Below, piece by piece: positions 17,195 through 25,723 of a stretch of 50,162 nucleotides of DNA (the stretch's first letter is position 1; each line of letters begins with the position of its first letter). Source of the DNA: an uncultured bacterium (GTDB lineage Bacteria > Verrucomicrobiota > Kiritimatiellia > CAIKKV01 > CAIJXV01); the NCBI GenBank assembly GCA_903824675.1, contig CAIJXV010000073.1, positions 1 to 50,162 of the forward strand. Direction: 5' to 3'. Below the pieces are notes generated by a model, which was not told the DNA's origin, did not search any database, and saw nothing but the letters and a program-made list of their open reading frames with translations. Position numbers and translations under genes: made by a program.

Positions 17195-19460
17195 ACTGAA
17201 AGATCCCCTGTTGGCTGGTGCCAATTCCCGTTCCGGAGTGGTGGCGGTTGAGTGGGTTGAAGGTCGGGGATCAGTGGGCGACCGAATGGCGGTTTTTACG
17301 CGTGCCGCCGATCAGGTTCAGGTCGACGAGGAGCCGTTTCGCCCCTTTCTTCTTCTGGCGGATCGCGTTCTTCTCGCTGATATTCCAGGCATTGAATGGG
17401 TGGAATTAGAGGGGGCCGGCGCCCTCCGCTGGCAGGCGGTTTTCACCCAATGGAAGGCTTGTGTAAAGGCCAAGACCCGCCTGGCTCAACAAACCGGTGT
17501 TTCTGCCGGTGCGCCCAATGCGCCTTATCTGTTTCTTTCGGATCCTGTTCATCAGCACCTCCTGAATACCGGCCTGACGCTGTTTAAAGGAATGCGGTTT
17601 GATCGCCTTCGCCGTCTCCAACTGGATATCGAATGCCGAACAACGCCCGGCTATGAATTCTGTAATGCCGGACGTGAAGGCGATGTCATTCTCGCCATCG
17701 GGTTGGGTCTGTCGGATGGGTCGGTTCAGACTCTGGCGCTGGGACGCGATGGGGACGAGGCCGATCTCTTAAAAAAACTGGTCGACTTTGTCCGTCAATA
17801 CGACCCGGATGTCATAGAGGGTCATAATCTATTCAATTTCGATTTGCCTTACTTAGCGGAACGGGCCGCTCGTTTGGGAATTCCTTTAACCCTGGGCCGC
17901 ATGGATCGGCTGGTGCAGATGAAGCCCAGTCGTTTTTCCATAGGGGACCGAATGGTGGCCTATTCGCGGTTCGATTTGTTTGGCCGACAGGTTATCGATA
18001 CCTATTTTCTCGCACAACTTTACGATTTGTCCCACCGTGAATTAGAGAGCTATGGGTTGAAAGCCGTGGCCCGCCATTTCGGCGTGGCGGCGCCTGACCG
18101 GACTTACCTGGCGGGAGGCGAGATCTCCGCTGAGTTTGACCGAAATCCCCAAAAAGTCCTGCATTATTTGGCCGATGACATTAGGGAGACCCGCTCGCTG
18201 TCTGATCTGTTGACCCCGGCCTATTTTATCCAGTCCCAATTTTTGCCCTTCAGTTATCAAAATATCGCCGTACGGGGAAACGCGACCAAGATCGACGCCC
18301 TGTTGGTTCGTGAATATTTACGGCAGAAAACCGCCTTGCCGCTATCGGATACCGCCCGCGCTTTTGCCGGGGGGTATACCGATCTTTTTCGTCAGGGGCT
18401 GGTCCGAAATGTTCATCATGTGGACGTACGGTCACTCTATCCATCCTTAATGCTGACCCGTCGGATAGCGCCGCGAAGCGATGGGTTGGGGGTCTTTTTA
18501 AAACTCTTGGATACCTTGCGCACTTTTCGTCTCGATGCCCGGCAGCGGATGTCCGTATCGGACGGAACCGAGCGATCCTATTTGGATGCCCTGCAGTCGA
18601 CCTATAAAATCCTGATCAATTCTTTTTATGGATATCTGGGTTTTAGTCAGGCTCATTTCAGCGATTTTGATGCCGCTGAGCGAGTTACGGCCGATGGGCG
18701 GGCACTGATGAACGATATGCTGGCGACCCTGCGCCGGTTGGGGGCCACTCCGGTCGAAAGTGATACCGACGGGATCTATTATGTGCCGCCACCCTTCCTG
18801 ACGCCGAAAGACGCCCCCGCATTCCAGGAGGCGTTCCGGTTCTCATTGCCCGAAGGCATTGAAGTCGAGTTTGATGGTGAATATCCGGCGATGTATGCCC
18901 ATCGGATGAAAAATTACGCCTTGGCCACCGCCGAAGGCGGAATGATTCTCAAAGGCGCGGCCTTGAAATCAAGAGGGTTGGAACCTTTCCAACGTGAATT
19001 TATGCGTGATTTTCTGCGCTGTCGATTGGCCGGACAGGAGGAGCGCCTGCCGGCGCTCAAGGCGGAGTATGGTGAGGCAATTCGTTTGCGCCGTAAACCG
19101 ATTCGCTGGCTGGCCAAGACGGAAACCCTTCAGGATAACCCCGCCACCTATGCCGCCAAACTCGGCAAAGGGGCCCGGTCCCGGAATGCCGCCTATGAAC
19201 TGGTCCTGCAGTCGAACCGCACTTATCGCGCCGGCGACCAGGTCTCGTATTATGTCACCGGCACCCGCGCCGATGTCCCTGTCCATAGCCACGCCCGGCT
19301 GACCGCAGATTGGAATCCCGCTGCCCGTGATGAAAATATCGCCTATTATCTCGCTAAATTGGACGCTTTGTATGATAAATTCACAACCGCCGTGGATGAC
19401 GCGGCTGAGGATAGTCCGGAATTGCCCGGCTTGGGTCGGGTGTCTGGAACTTCAGAATAA
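17181..19460 (+). CDS. family B DNA polymerase with 3'-5' exonuclease
   Basis: A 759-residue replicative-type fold polymerase. Exonuclease motifs: I, LDIEC (Asp149, Glu151); II, GHNLFNFD (Asn216, Asp221); III, YLADD (Tyr329, Asp333). Polymerase motifs: A, DVRSLYPS (Asp415); B, KILINSFYG (Lys476, Asn480, Tyr483, Gly484); C, SDTDG (Asp528, Asp530). All catalytic residues are present. The spacing between motifs A and B (about 60 residues) is short, making a compact enzyme compared with Escherichia coli Pol II (783 residues). The start ATG at 17181 overlaps the epimerase gene by 14 bp; the open frame upstream is a shadow. A damage-tolerance or repair role is likely, as bacteria replicate with family C enzymes. 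Confidence 0.92.
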   Translation: MAWDELKDPLLAGANSRSGVVAVEWVEGRGSVGDRMAVFTRAADQVQVDEEPFRPFLLLADRVLLADIPGIEWVELEGAGALRWQAVFTQWKACVKAKTRLAQQTGVSAGAPNAPYLFLSDPVHQHLLNTGLTLFKGMRFDRLRRLQLDIECRTTPGYEFCNAGREGDVILAIGLGLSDGSVQTLALGRDGDEADLLKKLVDFVRQYDPDVIEGHNLFNFDLPYLAERAARLGIPLTLGRMDRLVQMKPSRFSIGDRMVAYSRFDLFGRQVIDTYFLAQLYDLSHRELESYGLKAVARHFGVAAPDRTYLAGGEISAEFDRNPQKVLHYLADDIRETRSLSDLLTPAYFIQSQFLPFSYQNIAVRGNATKIDALLVREYLRQKTALPLSDTARAFAGGYTDLFRQGLVRNVHHVDVRSLYPSLMLTRRIAPRSDGLGVFLKLLDTLRTFRLDARQRMSVSDGTERSYLDALQSTYKILINSFYGYLGFSQAHFSDFDAAERVTADGRALMNDMLATLRRLGATPVESDTDGIYYVPPPFLTPKDAPAFQEAFRFSLPEGIEVEFDGEYPAMYAHRMKNYALATAEGGMILKGAALKSRGLEPFQREFMRDFLRCRLAGQEERLPALKAEYGEAIRLRRKPIRWLAKTETLQDNPATYAAKLGKGARSRNAAYELVLQSNRTYRAGDQVSYYVTGTRADVPVHSHARLTADWNPAARDENIAYYLAKLDALYDKFTTAVDDAAEDSPELPGLGRVSGTSE

Positions 19461-19480
19461 CACCGAACAGGAGCATAATC

Positions 19481-20734
19481 ATGGCTGTCAAAGATTTTAA
19501 GTCTGCTTACAAAACCATCATGGATGACCACTTTGCGTCTGAAATGGAGATCAGTTTCATCGACGGAAACCGGCGGGAAACTCTGCGCTATGCCAAGGTC
19601 TCCTGGCTGATCGACGGCGTGAACAAAGGGTTGCGTTATGGGGAAAATCCTGGCCAGGAGGCGGCCCTGTACAAGTTGGTGAATGGTAATCTGGCGCTCG
19701 GTGATGTGCAGACGATCCAGCCGGGTCGGTATTTGGCTTCGGATGTCGAATTGGTGCAATCCGGCAAACATCCCGGAAAAACCAATATCACTGACATTGA
19801 CAACGCTCTCAACATTCTTCGCTATTTTGTCGATCAGCCTTGCGCCGTGATCGTCAAGCACAACAATCCCAGTGGCGTGGCCTTGGGCAAGACCCTGGCC
19901 GAGGCGTTTCACCGGGCCAACATGGCGGACCGCGTAGCGGCCTTTGGCGGTGCGATTGCCTTGAATCGGGAGGTGGACCGCGAAACTGCCGAAGCGATCG
20001 CTTCGCAATATGCCGAAGTGGTGGCTGCGCCCGAATTCGCGCCCGGGGTCATGGATCTATTTGGGAAGAAGAAGAATCTGCGCGTGATGCGGGTTGCCAA
20101 TATGAGTCGCCTCCAGGAATTTGTCGGTGAGATCTGCGTCGATTTCAAGTCGCTGATCGATGGCGGATTGATCCTTCAAACGTCATTTGTGCCCCGGGCG
20201 CGGCGCTCCGCGGATCTTCAGCCGGCCCAGGCAACCTTCCAGGGGCGGGAGGTGCGCATTGCGCGATTGCCGACCGAAGCGGAGATGTCAGACCTGCTTT
20301 TTGGATGGTTGGTCGAAGCGGGCGTGTCGAGTAATTCGGTCCTGTATGTCAAGGACGGGGTGACCGTTGGGATTGGGACCGGCGAACAGGACCGTGTGGG
20401 CGTGGCTGAAATCGCACGAGACAAGGCCTATCGCAAGCTGGCTGACCGGATTTCCTGGGAACGATTCAAAACTCCTTATAATAGTTTGAAAGACCTCGAT
20501 GCCCGGGCCATGATCGATCGCGAAGTGGCGGAGAAAAAAGGAGGGCTGATCGGCGCCTGCATGGTGTCGGATGCCTTTTTCCCCTTCCGCGATGGGGTCG
20601 AAGTGGGGTTGCGCGAAGGCATTACCGCTGTGATTCAGCCAGGCGGATCGGATCGCGATGCCGAGGTGATCGACGCTTGCAATGAGTATCAGGCGGCCAT
20701 GGTCTTCACGGGACAACGCAGTTTCAAGCATTGA
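19481..20734 (+). CDS. purH: AICAR transformylase, stand-alone (PurH C-terminal domain only)
   Basis: A 417-residue enzyme that formylates AICAR with 10-formyl-THF in the ninth step of de novo purine synthesis. Recognisable elements are LRYGENPGQEAALY, the active-site VIVKHNNPSGVALG (Lys126, His127; the usual Cys before Gly is Ser here), AFGGAIALNREVD, DAFFPFRDGVE and the C-terminal MVFTGQRSFKH. The MGS-like IMP cyclohydrolase domain that fills the first 150 or so residues of normal PurH is absent; only about 50 other residues precede LRYGENP. The start at 19481 has AACAGGAG upstream. It ends the mreB-initiated block, 20 bp after the polymerase. IMP cyclohydrolase must be supplied elsewhere. 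Confidence 0.88.
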   Translation: MAVKDFKSAYKTIMDDHFASEMEISFIDGNRRETLRYAKVSWLIDGVNKGLRYGENPGQEAALYKLVNGNLALGDVQTIQPGRYLASDVELVQSGKHPGKTNITDIDNALNILRYFVDQPCAVIVKHNNPSGVALGKTLAEAFHRANMADRVAAFGGAIALNREVDRETAEAIASQYAEVVAAPEFAPGVMDLFGKKKNLRVMRVANMSRLQEFVGEICVDFKSLIDGGLILQTSFVPRARRSADLQPAQATFQGREVRIARLPTEAEMSDLLFGWLVEAGVSSNSVLYVKDGVTVGIGTGEQDRVGVAEIARDKAYRKLADRISWERFKTPYNSLKDLDARAMIDREVAEKKGGLIGACMVSDAFFPFRDGVEVGLREGITAVIQPGGSDRDAEVIDACNEYQAAMVFTGQRSFKH

Positions 20735-20948
20735 AATTGCAAACAGATGGAATTGGGGCGGGAAATGTTCGTCGATCGTGTTCTTGCCGTGACGGGAAAC
20801 CGCTAAGGTGTCGGTAAGTCAAAAACGGACGCCCTGTGGCGGTACGTGCGACCGATATCTCCGGGTTTCATTCATTGCGAAATGAGTTGAAAAATAAAGG
20901 CGGATGGCGCAGAGTTCCCCGTTGAATCACCCCTTTTGTGAGAATTTC

Positions 20949-21833
20949 ATGGAATGGATTAATTTAACGGGTATGGAATTAAAACGCGCGGCCCAAAAGG
21001 GGGGCGTGGTGGTGTTGCCCTTGGGGAGTATTGAGGCCCATGCAGATCATTTGCCCTTAGGGAACGATACATTTAAAGTGAATGCGGCCTGTATTGAGGC
21101 CACGTCTCGTGCGGAACCGGCGGTTCTGCTTCCTCCGCTCTATTATACCGAAGTCAAGTCCATGCAGGCGGCTCCCGGTGCGGTTACTTTGCGGGGACGC
21201 ATTTTGGTCGATCTGGTGCTCGACTTGTGCGATGAAGCCGCGCGAAACGGGTTCTCCAAGATCCTTCTGGTCAGCGGCCATGGGGGGAATCGACATTGGG
21301 TCGATTTTTTTATGACAGAGTGGCTGGCCTTGGATCGGGCTTATTCGATTTTCTTCTGGTACATGCCCTTATTGGGCAAACCGGAGAACAAAAAGTACAT
21401 GGAGACAGAGTTTGACGGGCATGGCGGGGAAGCGGAGACCAGCCTGGCTCTGCACCTCTTTCCGCAACTGGTGAAAATGAAGGGGGCGGGGCGTGCCTTG
21501 CACCCGGCCCGGGTTCCTGATTTGCGGGGTGCGGTGACGCCCTTCGATTGGGTATCAAAATGGCCCCAGGCCGTGTCGGGCGATCCCTTCCCGGCGACGG
21601 CAGAGAAGGGGCGCATCTTTTTTGAGAGTGCGGTGGACGCGATGGCGGAGGTGATTGAGGCCGTGCGGGCGGACCAGATGACGTCTCAATTCCAGCAAAA
21701 ATATCAGAAAGCCCGCCGGGCACCGGTCTGGCCAACGGTATTGGGTCCTCGGGCGAAGAGTCGGGTGGACCGGAAAAAACAATCCGCGCGTAGAGCCGGG
21801 GCATTGAACTCAGGAGACCGATATGAGCACTGA
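20949..21833 (+). CDS. creatininase/MftE-family amidohydrolase
   Basis: A 294-residue metal-dependent hydrolase. The ligand motifs are complete: GSIEAHADHLPLGND near residue 31, SGHGGN near 115, and GHGGEAETS near 157. Family members cleave cyclic amides (creatinine, formamide derivatives) or process a peptide cofactor; the substrate here is unknown. The ATG at 20949 matches the usual family N-terminus. An in-frame ATG at 20904, with AAAGG very close before it, would add 15 residues. It is followed by rubrerythrin with an 11-bp overlap, so both are probably transcribed together, though no functional link is obvious. Confidence 0.85.
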   Translation: MEWINLTGMELKRAAQKGGVVVLPLGSIEAHADHLPLGNDTFKVNAACIEATSRAEPAVLLPPLYYTEVKSMQAAPGAVTLRGRILVDLVLDLCDEAARNGFSKILLVSGHGGNRHWVDFFMTEWLALDRAYSIFFWYMPLLGKPENKKYMETEFDGHGGEAETSLALHLFPQLVKMKGAGRALHPARVPDLRGAVTPFDWVSKWPQAVSGDPFPATAEKGRIFFESAVDAMAEVIEAVRADQMTSQFQQKYQKARRAPVWPTVLGPRAKSRVDRKKQSARRAGALNSGDRYEH

Positions 21834-22365
21834 AAAGTTAAAAGGGACACGGACGGAACAAAACTTGAAGGCGGCTTTCGCCGGCGAATCCGAAGCTCGC
21901 AATAAATACACCTATTTTGCCTCCGTCGCCAAAAAAGAAGGTTATGAACAGATTGCCGAGGTGTTTTTGCAGACGGCTGAGCAGGAAAAGGAGCACGCCA
22001 AGCTGCATCTGAAGAATTTGGACGAGATCGGCGATACGCGGGCGAATCTCATGGCTGCCGCAGGGGGCGAGGGCGCGGAGTGGACCGATATGTATCCCCG
22101 CATGGCGAGGGAGGCACGGGAGGAAGGTTTTGAGGATTTGGCTCGAATCTTCGAAGGAATTGGACGGATTGAGAAGCATCATCAGGCCCGGTATCAAGCC
22201 TTATTGGCACGATTGGAAACCGGGAAGGTTTTCGAGCGTCCGCAGGCGGTCAAATGGGTTTGCCGGAATTGCGGGTTTACCCATGAAGGTCCCCGGGCCC
22301 CCGAAAAATGTCCAGTCTGCAAACATCCCCAGGCTTATTTTCAAGTAGTGAGTGAATCGTTTTGA
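21823..22365 (+). CDS. rbr: rubrerythrin
   Basis: A 180-residue non-haem di-iron peroxidase that removes hydrogen peroxide in anaerobes. The ferritin-like four-helix domain shows the iron ligands in FAGESEARNKY, AEQEKEHAKLH, AREEGFEDLARIF and IEKHHQARY. A C-terminal rubredoxin domain has two CxxC pairs, CRNCG and CPVCKH. The ATG at 21823 lies inside the end of the creatininase gene with a GGAG motif a few bases upstream. Its presence points to an anaerobic or microaerophilic lifestyle (inference). Confidence 0.95.
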   Translation: MSTEKLKGTRTEQNLKAAFAGESEARNKYTYFASVAKKEGYEQIAEVFLQTAEQEKEHAKLHLKNLDEIGDTRANLMAAAGGEGAEWTDMYPRMAREAREEGFEDLARIFEGIGRIEKHHQARYQALLARLETGKVFERPQAVKWVCRNCGFTHEGPRAPEKCPVCKHPQAYFQVVSESF

Positions 22366-22411
22366 AGACGGGAATCCGCCGGGATGCGATAACCCGGCGC
22401 AAGGAGGCCAT

Positions 22412-22594
22412 ATGCGTGGAAAAGATGGATTGACCTTTGCGGATGTGCTGATTTTGGTGGCCTTGGTCCTGTTGGTGGTGGCTTTGGCAATCCCTTTTTT
22501 CCGGCGTCACACCGAGTTGAGCGATGAAGAAATCGTCGGAGATAATGTGACGACCAACGTCTTACCCGTGAAACCAGCGGCGCCAGCGCCCTGA
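22412..22594 (+). CDS. 60-residue pilin-like single-helix membrane peptide
   Basis: A short gene with an excellent ribosome-binding site (AAGGAGG at 22401-22407) before the ATG at 22412. The product starts MRGKDGLTFADVLILVALVL and continues as one hydrophobic helix to about residue 31, followed by a charged, Pro-rich tail ending KPAAPAP. The order basic residues, Gly, then L-T-F-x-D and a long helix imitates the prepilin peptidase site (G|FTLxE) of type IV pilins and pseudopilins, but the globular domain is absent. It could be a minor pseudopilin-like peptide or a small membrane protein of unknown role. It ends 5 bp from the convergent panC. Confidence 0.6.
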   Translation: MRGKDGLTFADVLILVALVLLVVALAIPFFRRHTELSDEEIVGDNVTTNVLPVKPAAPAP

Positions 22595-22599
22595 ACCGG

Positions 22600-23472
22600 T
22601 CAGGTGGGTGGGAGGAAGTCCGCGGCGCGTCCGGACAGAATCTGGTTGTCGATCAGACGGGTATTCCCGAGCCGTAAGGCAATCGCTGCGACGGTGGCCT
22701 CGTCGGCGGTATCGACCGGTTGGAGGGTTCGACCGTCAACGATTTCAAGATATTCGAGGCGAGCCTGAGGGGTTTGATTTAGCCGTTGATGCATACCCGC
22801 CTGGAGTTCAGCCGAAGAGCGGCGGCCGGCAGCATAAAGGCGACGGCCCACGTCGAGGGTTTCGGGCACACATAAGGCCAAGTGGCGTTCTTCGATCGAA
22901 AGGTATCGATTGCGGGAACTCAGGGCAAGCCCGTCGGCCTCGCGAATCGTCGGGGCAATCTTAATTCGCAGGGGGAAATTCAAATCCCTGACCATTCGTT
23001 CGATCAATCGTGCCTGTTGATAATCCTTTTGGCCAAAGACCGCGACGTCAGGTAAAACGATATTAAATAATTTAGCCACTACGGTCAAAACCCCTTTGAA
23101 ATGACCGGGGCGAAACGGACCGCAGAGTCCCCGGGTCAGCAACTCCTCGACCACGCAACAGGAGTGGTCGGGGGCATACATCAGGTCCGGGGTGGGGTAA
23201 AAGAGGGCCTCGACTCCCGCTTCACGGCAGAGGGTTTCGTCGTGAGCGAACGTACGGGGATATTTTTGCAAATCTTCCTGGGGACCGAATTGGGTGGGAT
23301 TGACAAAGATACTGACGACGACGCAGTCAGCCTCACGGCTGGCGATCTCGATCAGGGCCCGGTGGCCTGCATGTAGAGCCCCCATCGTGGGGACAAAAGC
23401 GATTTGCCGGCCTTCGCGACGGCGGGAGAGAGACCAGAGCTGCATGGCGTCGATCGTAGGGAAAATATCCAT
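22600..23472 (-). CDS. panC: pantoate-beta-alanine ligase
   Basis: A 290-residue cytoplasmic enzyme that joins pantoate and beta-alanine with ATP to make pantothenate, the coenzyme A precursor. Motifs: PTMGALHAGH (HxGH adenylate site) near residue 32, VSIFVNPTQFGPQED, VFGQKDYQQ and LALSSRNRYLS (KMSKS-like). The start ATG at 23472 is chosen because the protein then begins at the family's normal N-terminus, 4 bp after the kinase stop; the longer frame to 23676 lies inside the kinase gene. panB and panD are not in this window. Confidence 0.95.
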   Translation of the reverse strand: MDIFPTIDAMQLWSLSRRREGRQIAFVPTMGALHAGHRALIEIASREADCVVVSIFVNPTQFGPQEDLQKYPRTFAHDETLCREAGVEALFYPTPDLMYAPDHSCCVVEELLTRGLCGPFRPGHFKGVLTVVAKLFNIVLPDVAVFGQKDYQQARLIERMVRDLNFPLRIKIAPTIREADGLALSSRNRYLSIEERHLALCVPETLDVGRRLYAAGRRSSAELQAGMHQRLNQTPQARLEYLEIVDGRTLQPVDTADEATVAAIALRLGNTRLIDNQILSGRAADFLPPT

Positions 23473-23476
23473 GGGA

Positions 23477-25546
23477 TCAGAACCGGGCATGGATGGCAGC
23501 CAGGAGATCGTCGACTTGGACCGGTTTCCGAAGAATGGTGTGACGTGAGCCGTCACCGACGATCTGGCTGAGGGATTCGGGAGGGGCGAAGCCGGTGCAA
23601 AAGATAATGGTTGGTTCGGGAATCTTAGATGACGCGCAATGCCGTTGGATTTCGAGGGCGGCTTCGCGTCCGGCAACCCGGGGCATCTGGAGATCCATGA
23701 TCAGCAGGTCATAGGGTTGGGTCTTGAAAAGGTGGATGGCTTCCTCGCCATCGGCCGCCTGATCGATGGGGACATTCGGGAATTCGGTCGAGATGATCAG
23801 ATCGAAGAGCTTACGAATCAATTTATCGTCATCGGCGAGCAAAATTCGACGTTGGCGGGGCTGGGGGACGGTTCCCGTCGCTGGCGCCGGTCGGGGGGCG
23901 GCCATCGGGGTTTGAGTCGGGATCGGGGGCGGGGAAAAGGAGTGAGCCGTAGGAGGGGTGTTTACGGTGGGCAAATTAAACACTTGGGCTACGGTACGGG
24001 ACAAAAGGGGCTGATCAATGGGTTTGGCGAGATAGATCCCGGCGCCTTCCCGCTGAGCTTGCAGTACTTTGGGGGCGGCATGATTATACCCGGACATGAG
24101 AAGGACGGGCAAGTTGGCATTAAATCGGTGAATGGCGCGGAAGGTGTCGAGTCCATCCATGCCCGGGAGCATGACCAGATCCAGGAGGACGAGATCGATG
24201 GTCGTCTTGGGGTCACGCAGGAGACGCAATCCGTCTTCTCCGGAGTGGGCTCCGATGGCCTGATAACCCGCCGATTTGAGCATATCACAGAGCAGAGTTA
24301 CCTGAATGTCGTCGTCATCGATCACTAGGATAATATGAGAGCTGGGATGTTCGGGTGTGGCGATTTCACCGGTTTGAATGTCGCGATGGGTAGGGATATA
24401 AACGGAAAAAGTGGTGCCGCGGGCGATTTGACTTTCGAGATCGATGTACCCGCCATGATCCTTAATGATCCCATGGACGATACTCAGGCCGAGACCGGAT
24501 CCGCGTTTTTTGTCTGCCTTTTTGGTGGTGAAGAAGGGGTCGAAAATGCGGTCCTTGATATTCTCGGGGATGCCGCATCCGGTGTCGGCAAAACTGATTT
24601 TAACATATTCCCCGGTATTGACCATTTCGTATTGGCCAAATGGGGCATCGAGGTAGATGTTTTCTGTCCGGATGGTAAGAGAGCCGGAATCCCCCATGGC
24701 ATCAATGGCATTCTGGCAGATGTTTTGCACAACCCGCAACATCTGGTCCCGACTGCCTTTGACCTCCATAGGACGTAAAATCTTTTGATGATGGATGGTG
24801 ATTCCCTGCGGCAGGGTGGAGGACATCAGGCCGATGACGCGCTCGATGACCTCCTCCAGATTGAAGACTTCCCGCCCAATCTGTCCCCGGCGCGAGAGGG
24901 AGAGCAATTGTTGGGTCAGATGGGACATGTCCTTGGATGTTTTTTCCAAAAGGTTCAGGAATTCAAGGGCCGGCGAACCGTTGGGAATCGCTTTACGGAT
25001 CAATTGGGGATAGGCGATGAGGGGGGTGAGCAGGTTGTTGAAATCATGCGCGATCTGGCCGGCAACCGTTCCGGCAGTTTCGAGGCGTTCGGCACGGTCC
25101 AACCGGGTTTGGATGAGCCTGCGTTCATCTTGGGAGGGGGCGGATTCCTCCTCGGTCGCAACCAGCCGGATGTTGTCCCCGCCGGTTTCGGGGTGCGGGT
25201 CGGCATGGGCTTCGAGCGTGAGGAGGGCTGAATGCCCCCCCCGCCGGCCGCAGACAGCGGAAATATGGACCGGCATGGTCACGAGACCCTGTTGGACGGT
25301 CGCGAGGACTGCAGGTTCAAATCCGGGGATCAGGCTGTTGACGGGTTTCCCGCGAACCTCATCAAGACGACGTTCGAGACGGGAAAGGAGGGTGGGACTG
25401 GCATCGAGAATGGTCCCGGTGGCATCGAGAAGCAGGTCCGTAGTGGCTGGGGTCGTTCGCGGGGCATTGATGGAAGGAAGCGACGAGCCCTCCCCTTCAG
25501 GGGCGAGCTCGATGCGCATAGCCTTTAAAATGCAATTGGACTCCAT
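23477..25546 (-). CDS. soluble hybrid sensor histidine kinase with two receiver domains
   Basis: A 689-residue signalling protein without membrane helices. A PAS-like segment (TTDLLLDATGTILDASPTLL) covers about residues 35-130. The HisKA dimerisation domain has the phospho-acceptor in AGQIAHDFNNLL (His167). The ATPase domain has its N box (QNAIDAMG), G1 (DTGCGIPE), F (FDPFFTTK) and G2 (GSGLGLSI) boxes. Two receiver domains follow, with acceptor Asp in LVLLDLVM and LLIMDLQMP, linked by a Pro-rich spacer. No DNA-binding output is present, so it must pass phosphate on or act by protein contact. The start ATG at 25546 has a G-rich Shine-Dalgarno-like stretch. It is divergent from carA and probably co-transcribed with panC. 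Confidence 0.92.
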   Translation of the reverse strand: MESNCILKAMRIELAPEGEGSSLPSINAPRTTPATTDLLLDATGTILDASPTLLSRLERRLDEVRGKPVNSLIPGFEPAVLATVQQGLVTMPVHISAVCGRRGGHSALLTLEAHADPHPETGGDNIRLVATEEESAPSQDERRLIQTRLDRAERLETAGTVAGQIAHDFNNLLTPLIAYPQLIRKAIPNGSPALEFLNLLEKTSKDMSHLTQQLLSLSRRGQIGREVFNLEEVIERVIGLMSSTLPQGITIHHQKILRPMEVKGSRDQMLRVVQNICQNAIDAMGDSGSLTIRTENIYLDAPFGQYEMVNTGEYVKISFADTGCGIPENIKDRIFDPFFTTKKADKKRGSGLGLSIVHGIIKDHGGYIDLESQIARGTTFSVYIPTHRDIQTGEIATPEHPSSHIILVIDDDDIQVTLLCDMLKSAGYQAIGAHSGEDGLRLLRDPKTTIDLVLLDLVMLPGMDGLDTFRAIHRFNANLPVLLMSGYNHAAPKVLQAQREGAGIYLAKPIDQPLLSRTVAQVFNLPTVNTPPTAHSFSPPPIPTQTPMAAPRPAPATGTVPQPRQRRILLADDDKLIRKLFDLIISTEFPNVPIDQAADGEEAIHLFKTQPYDLLIMDLQMPRVAGREAALEIQRHCASSKIPEPTIIFCTGFAPPESLSQIVGDGSRHTILRKPVQVDDLLAAIHARF

Positions 25547-25723
25547 GTCCCCCCACTTCGATTCATTGTCTTTTCAAATAGTCTTTAAGAATACCCCCTT
25601 TAAAAAGAGAATCAAGCATAAATTGACTTCAGACTTGCCGTCTTTTGTCGCAGGTGCTTTAATCAAGACCCGGTTGTGACAGCCGGACGGGTGGCGATTT
25701 ATTTCCCATTGAGGAGCACGGGT
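25547..25723. promoter_or_regulatory. divergent promoter region, histidine kinase / carA
   Basis: This 177-bp space serves two divergent genes. It includes an A/T-rich stretch (25570-25625) and TTGACT at 25624-25629, but no convincing -10 box 16-18 bp after it. A weaker plus-strand pair is TTGCCG then TTAATC, 18 bp apart, near 25635-25665. Nothing resembling a pyrimidine attenuator was seen. Confidence 0.3.

Noticed and set aside
20735-20948. Possible terminator or riboswitch after the AICAR transformylase gene
   Set aside because: Only very short stems (for example CGCC-CTGT-GGCG) are visible and no T-run or known riboswitch core; not strong enough to list.
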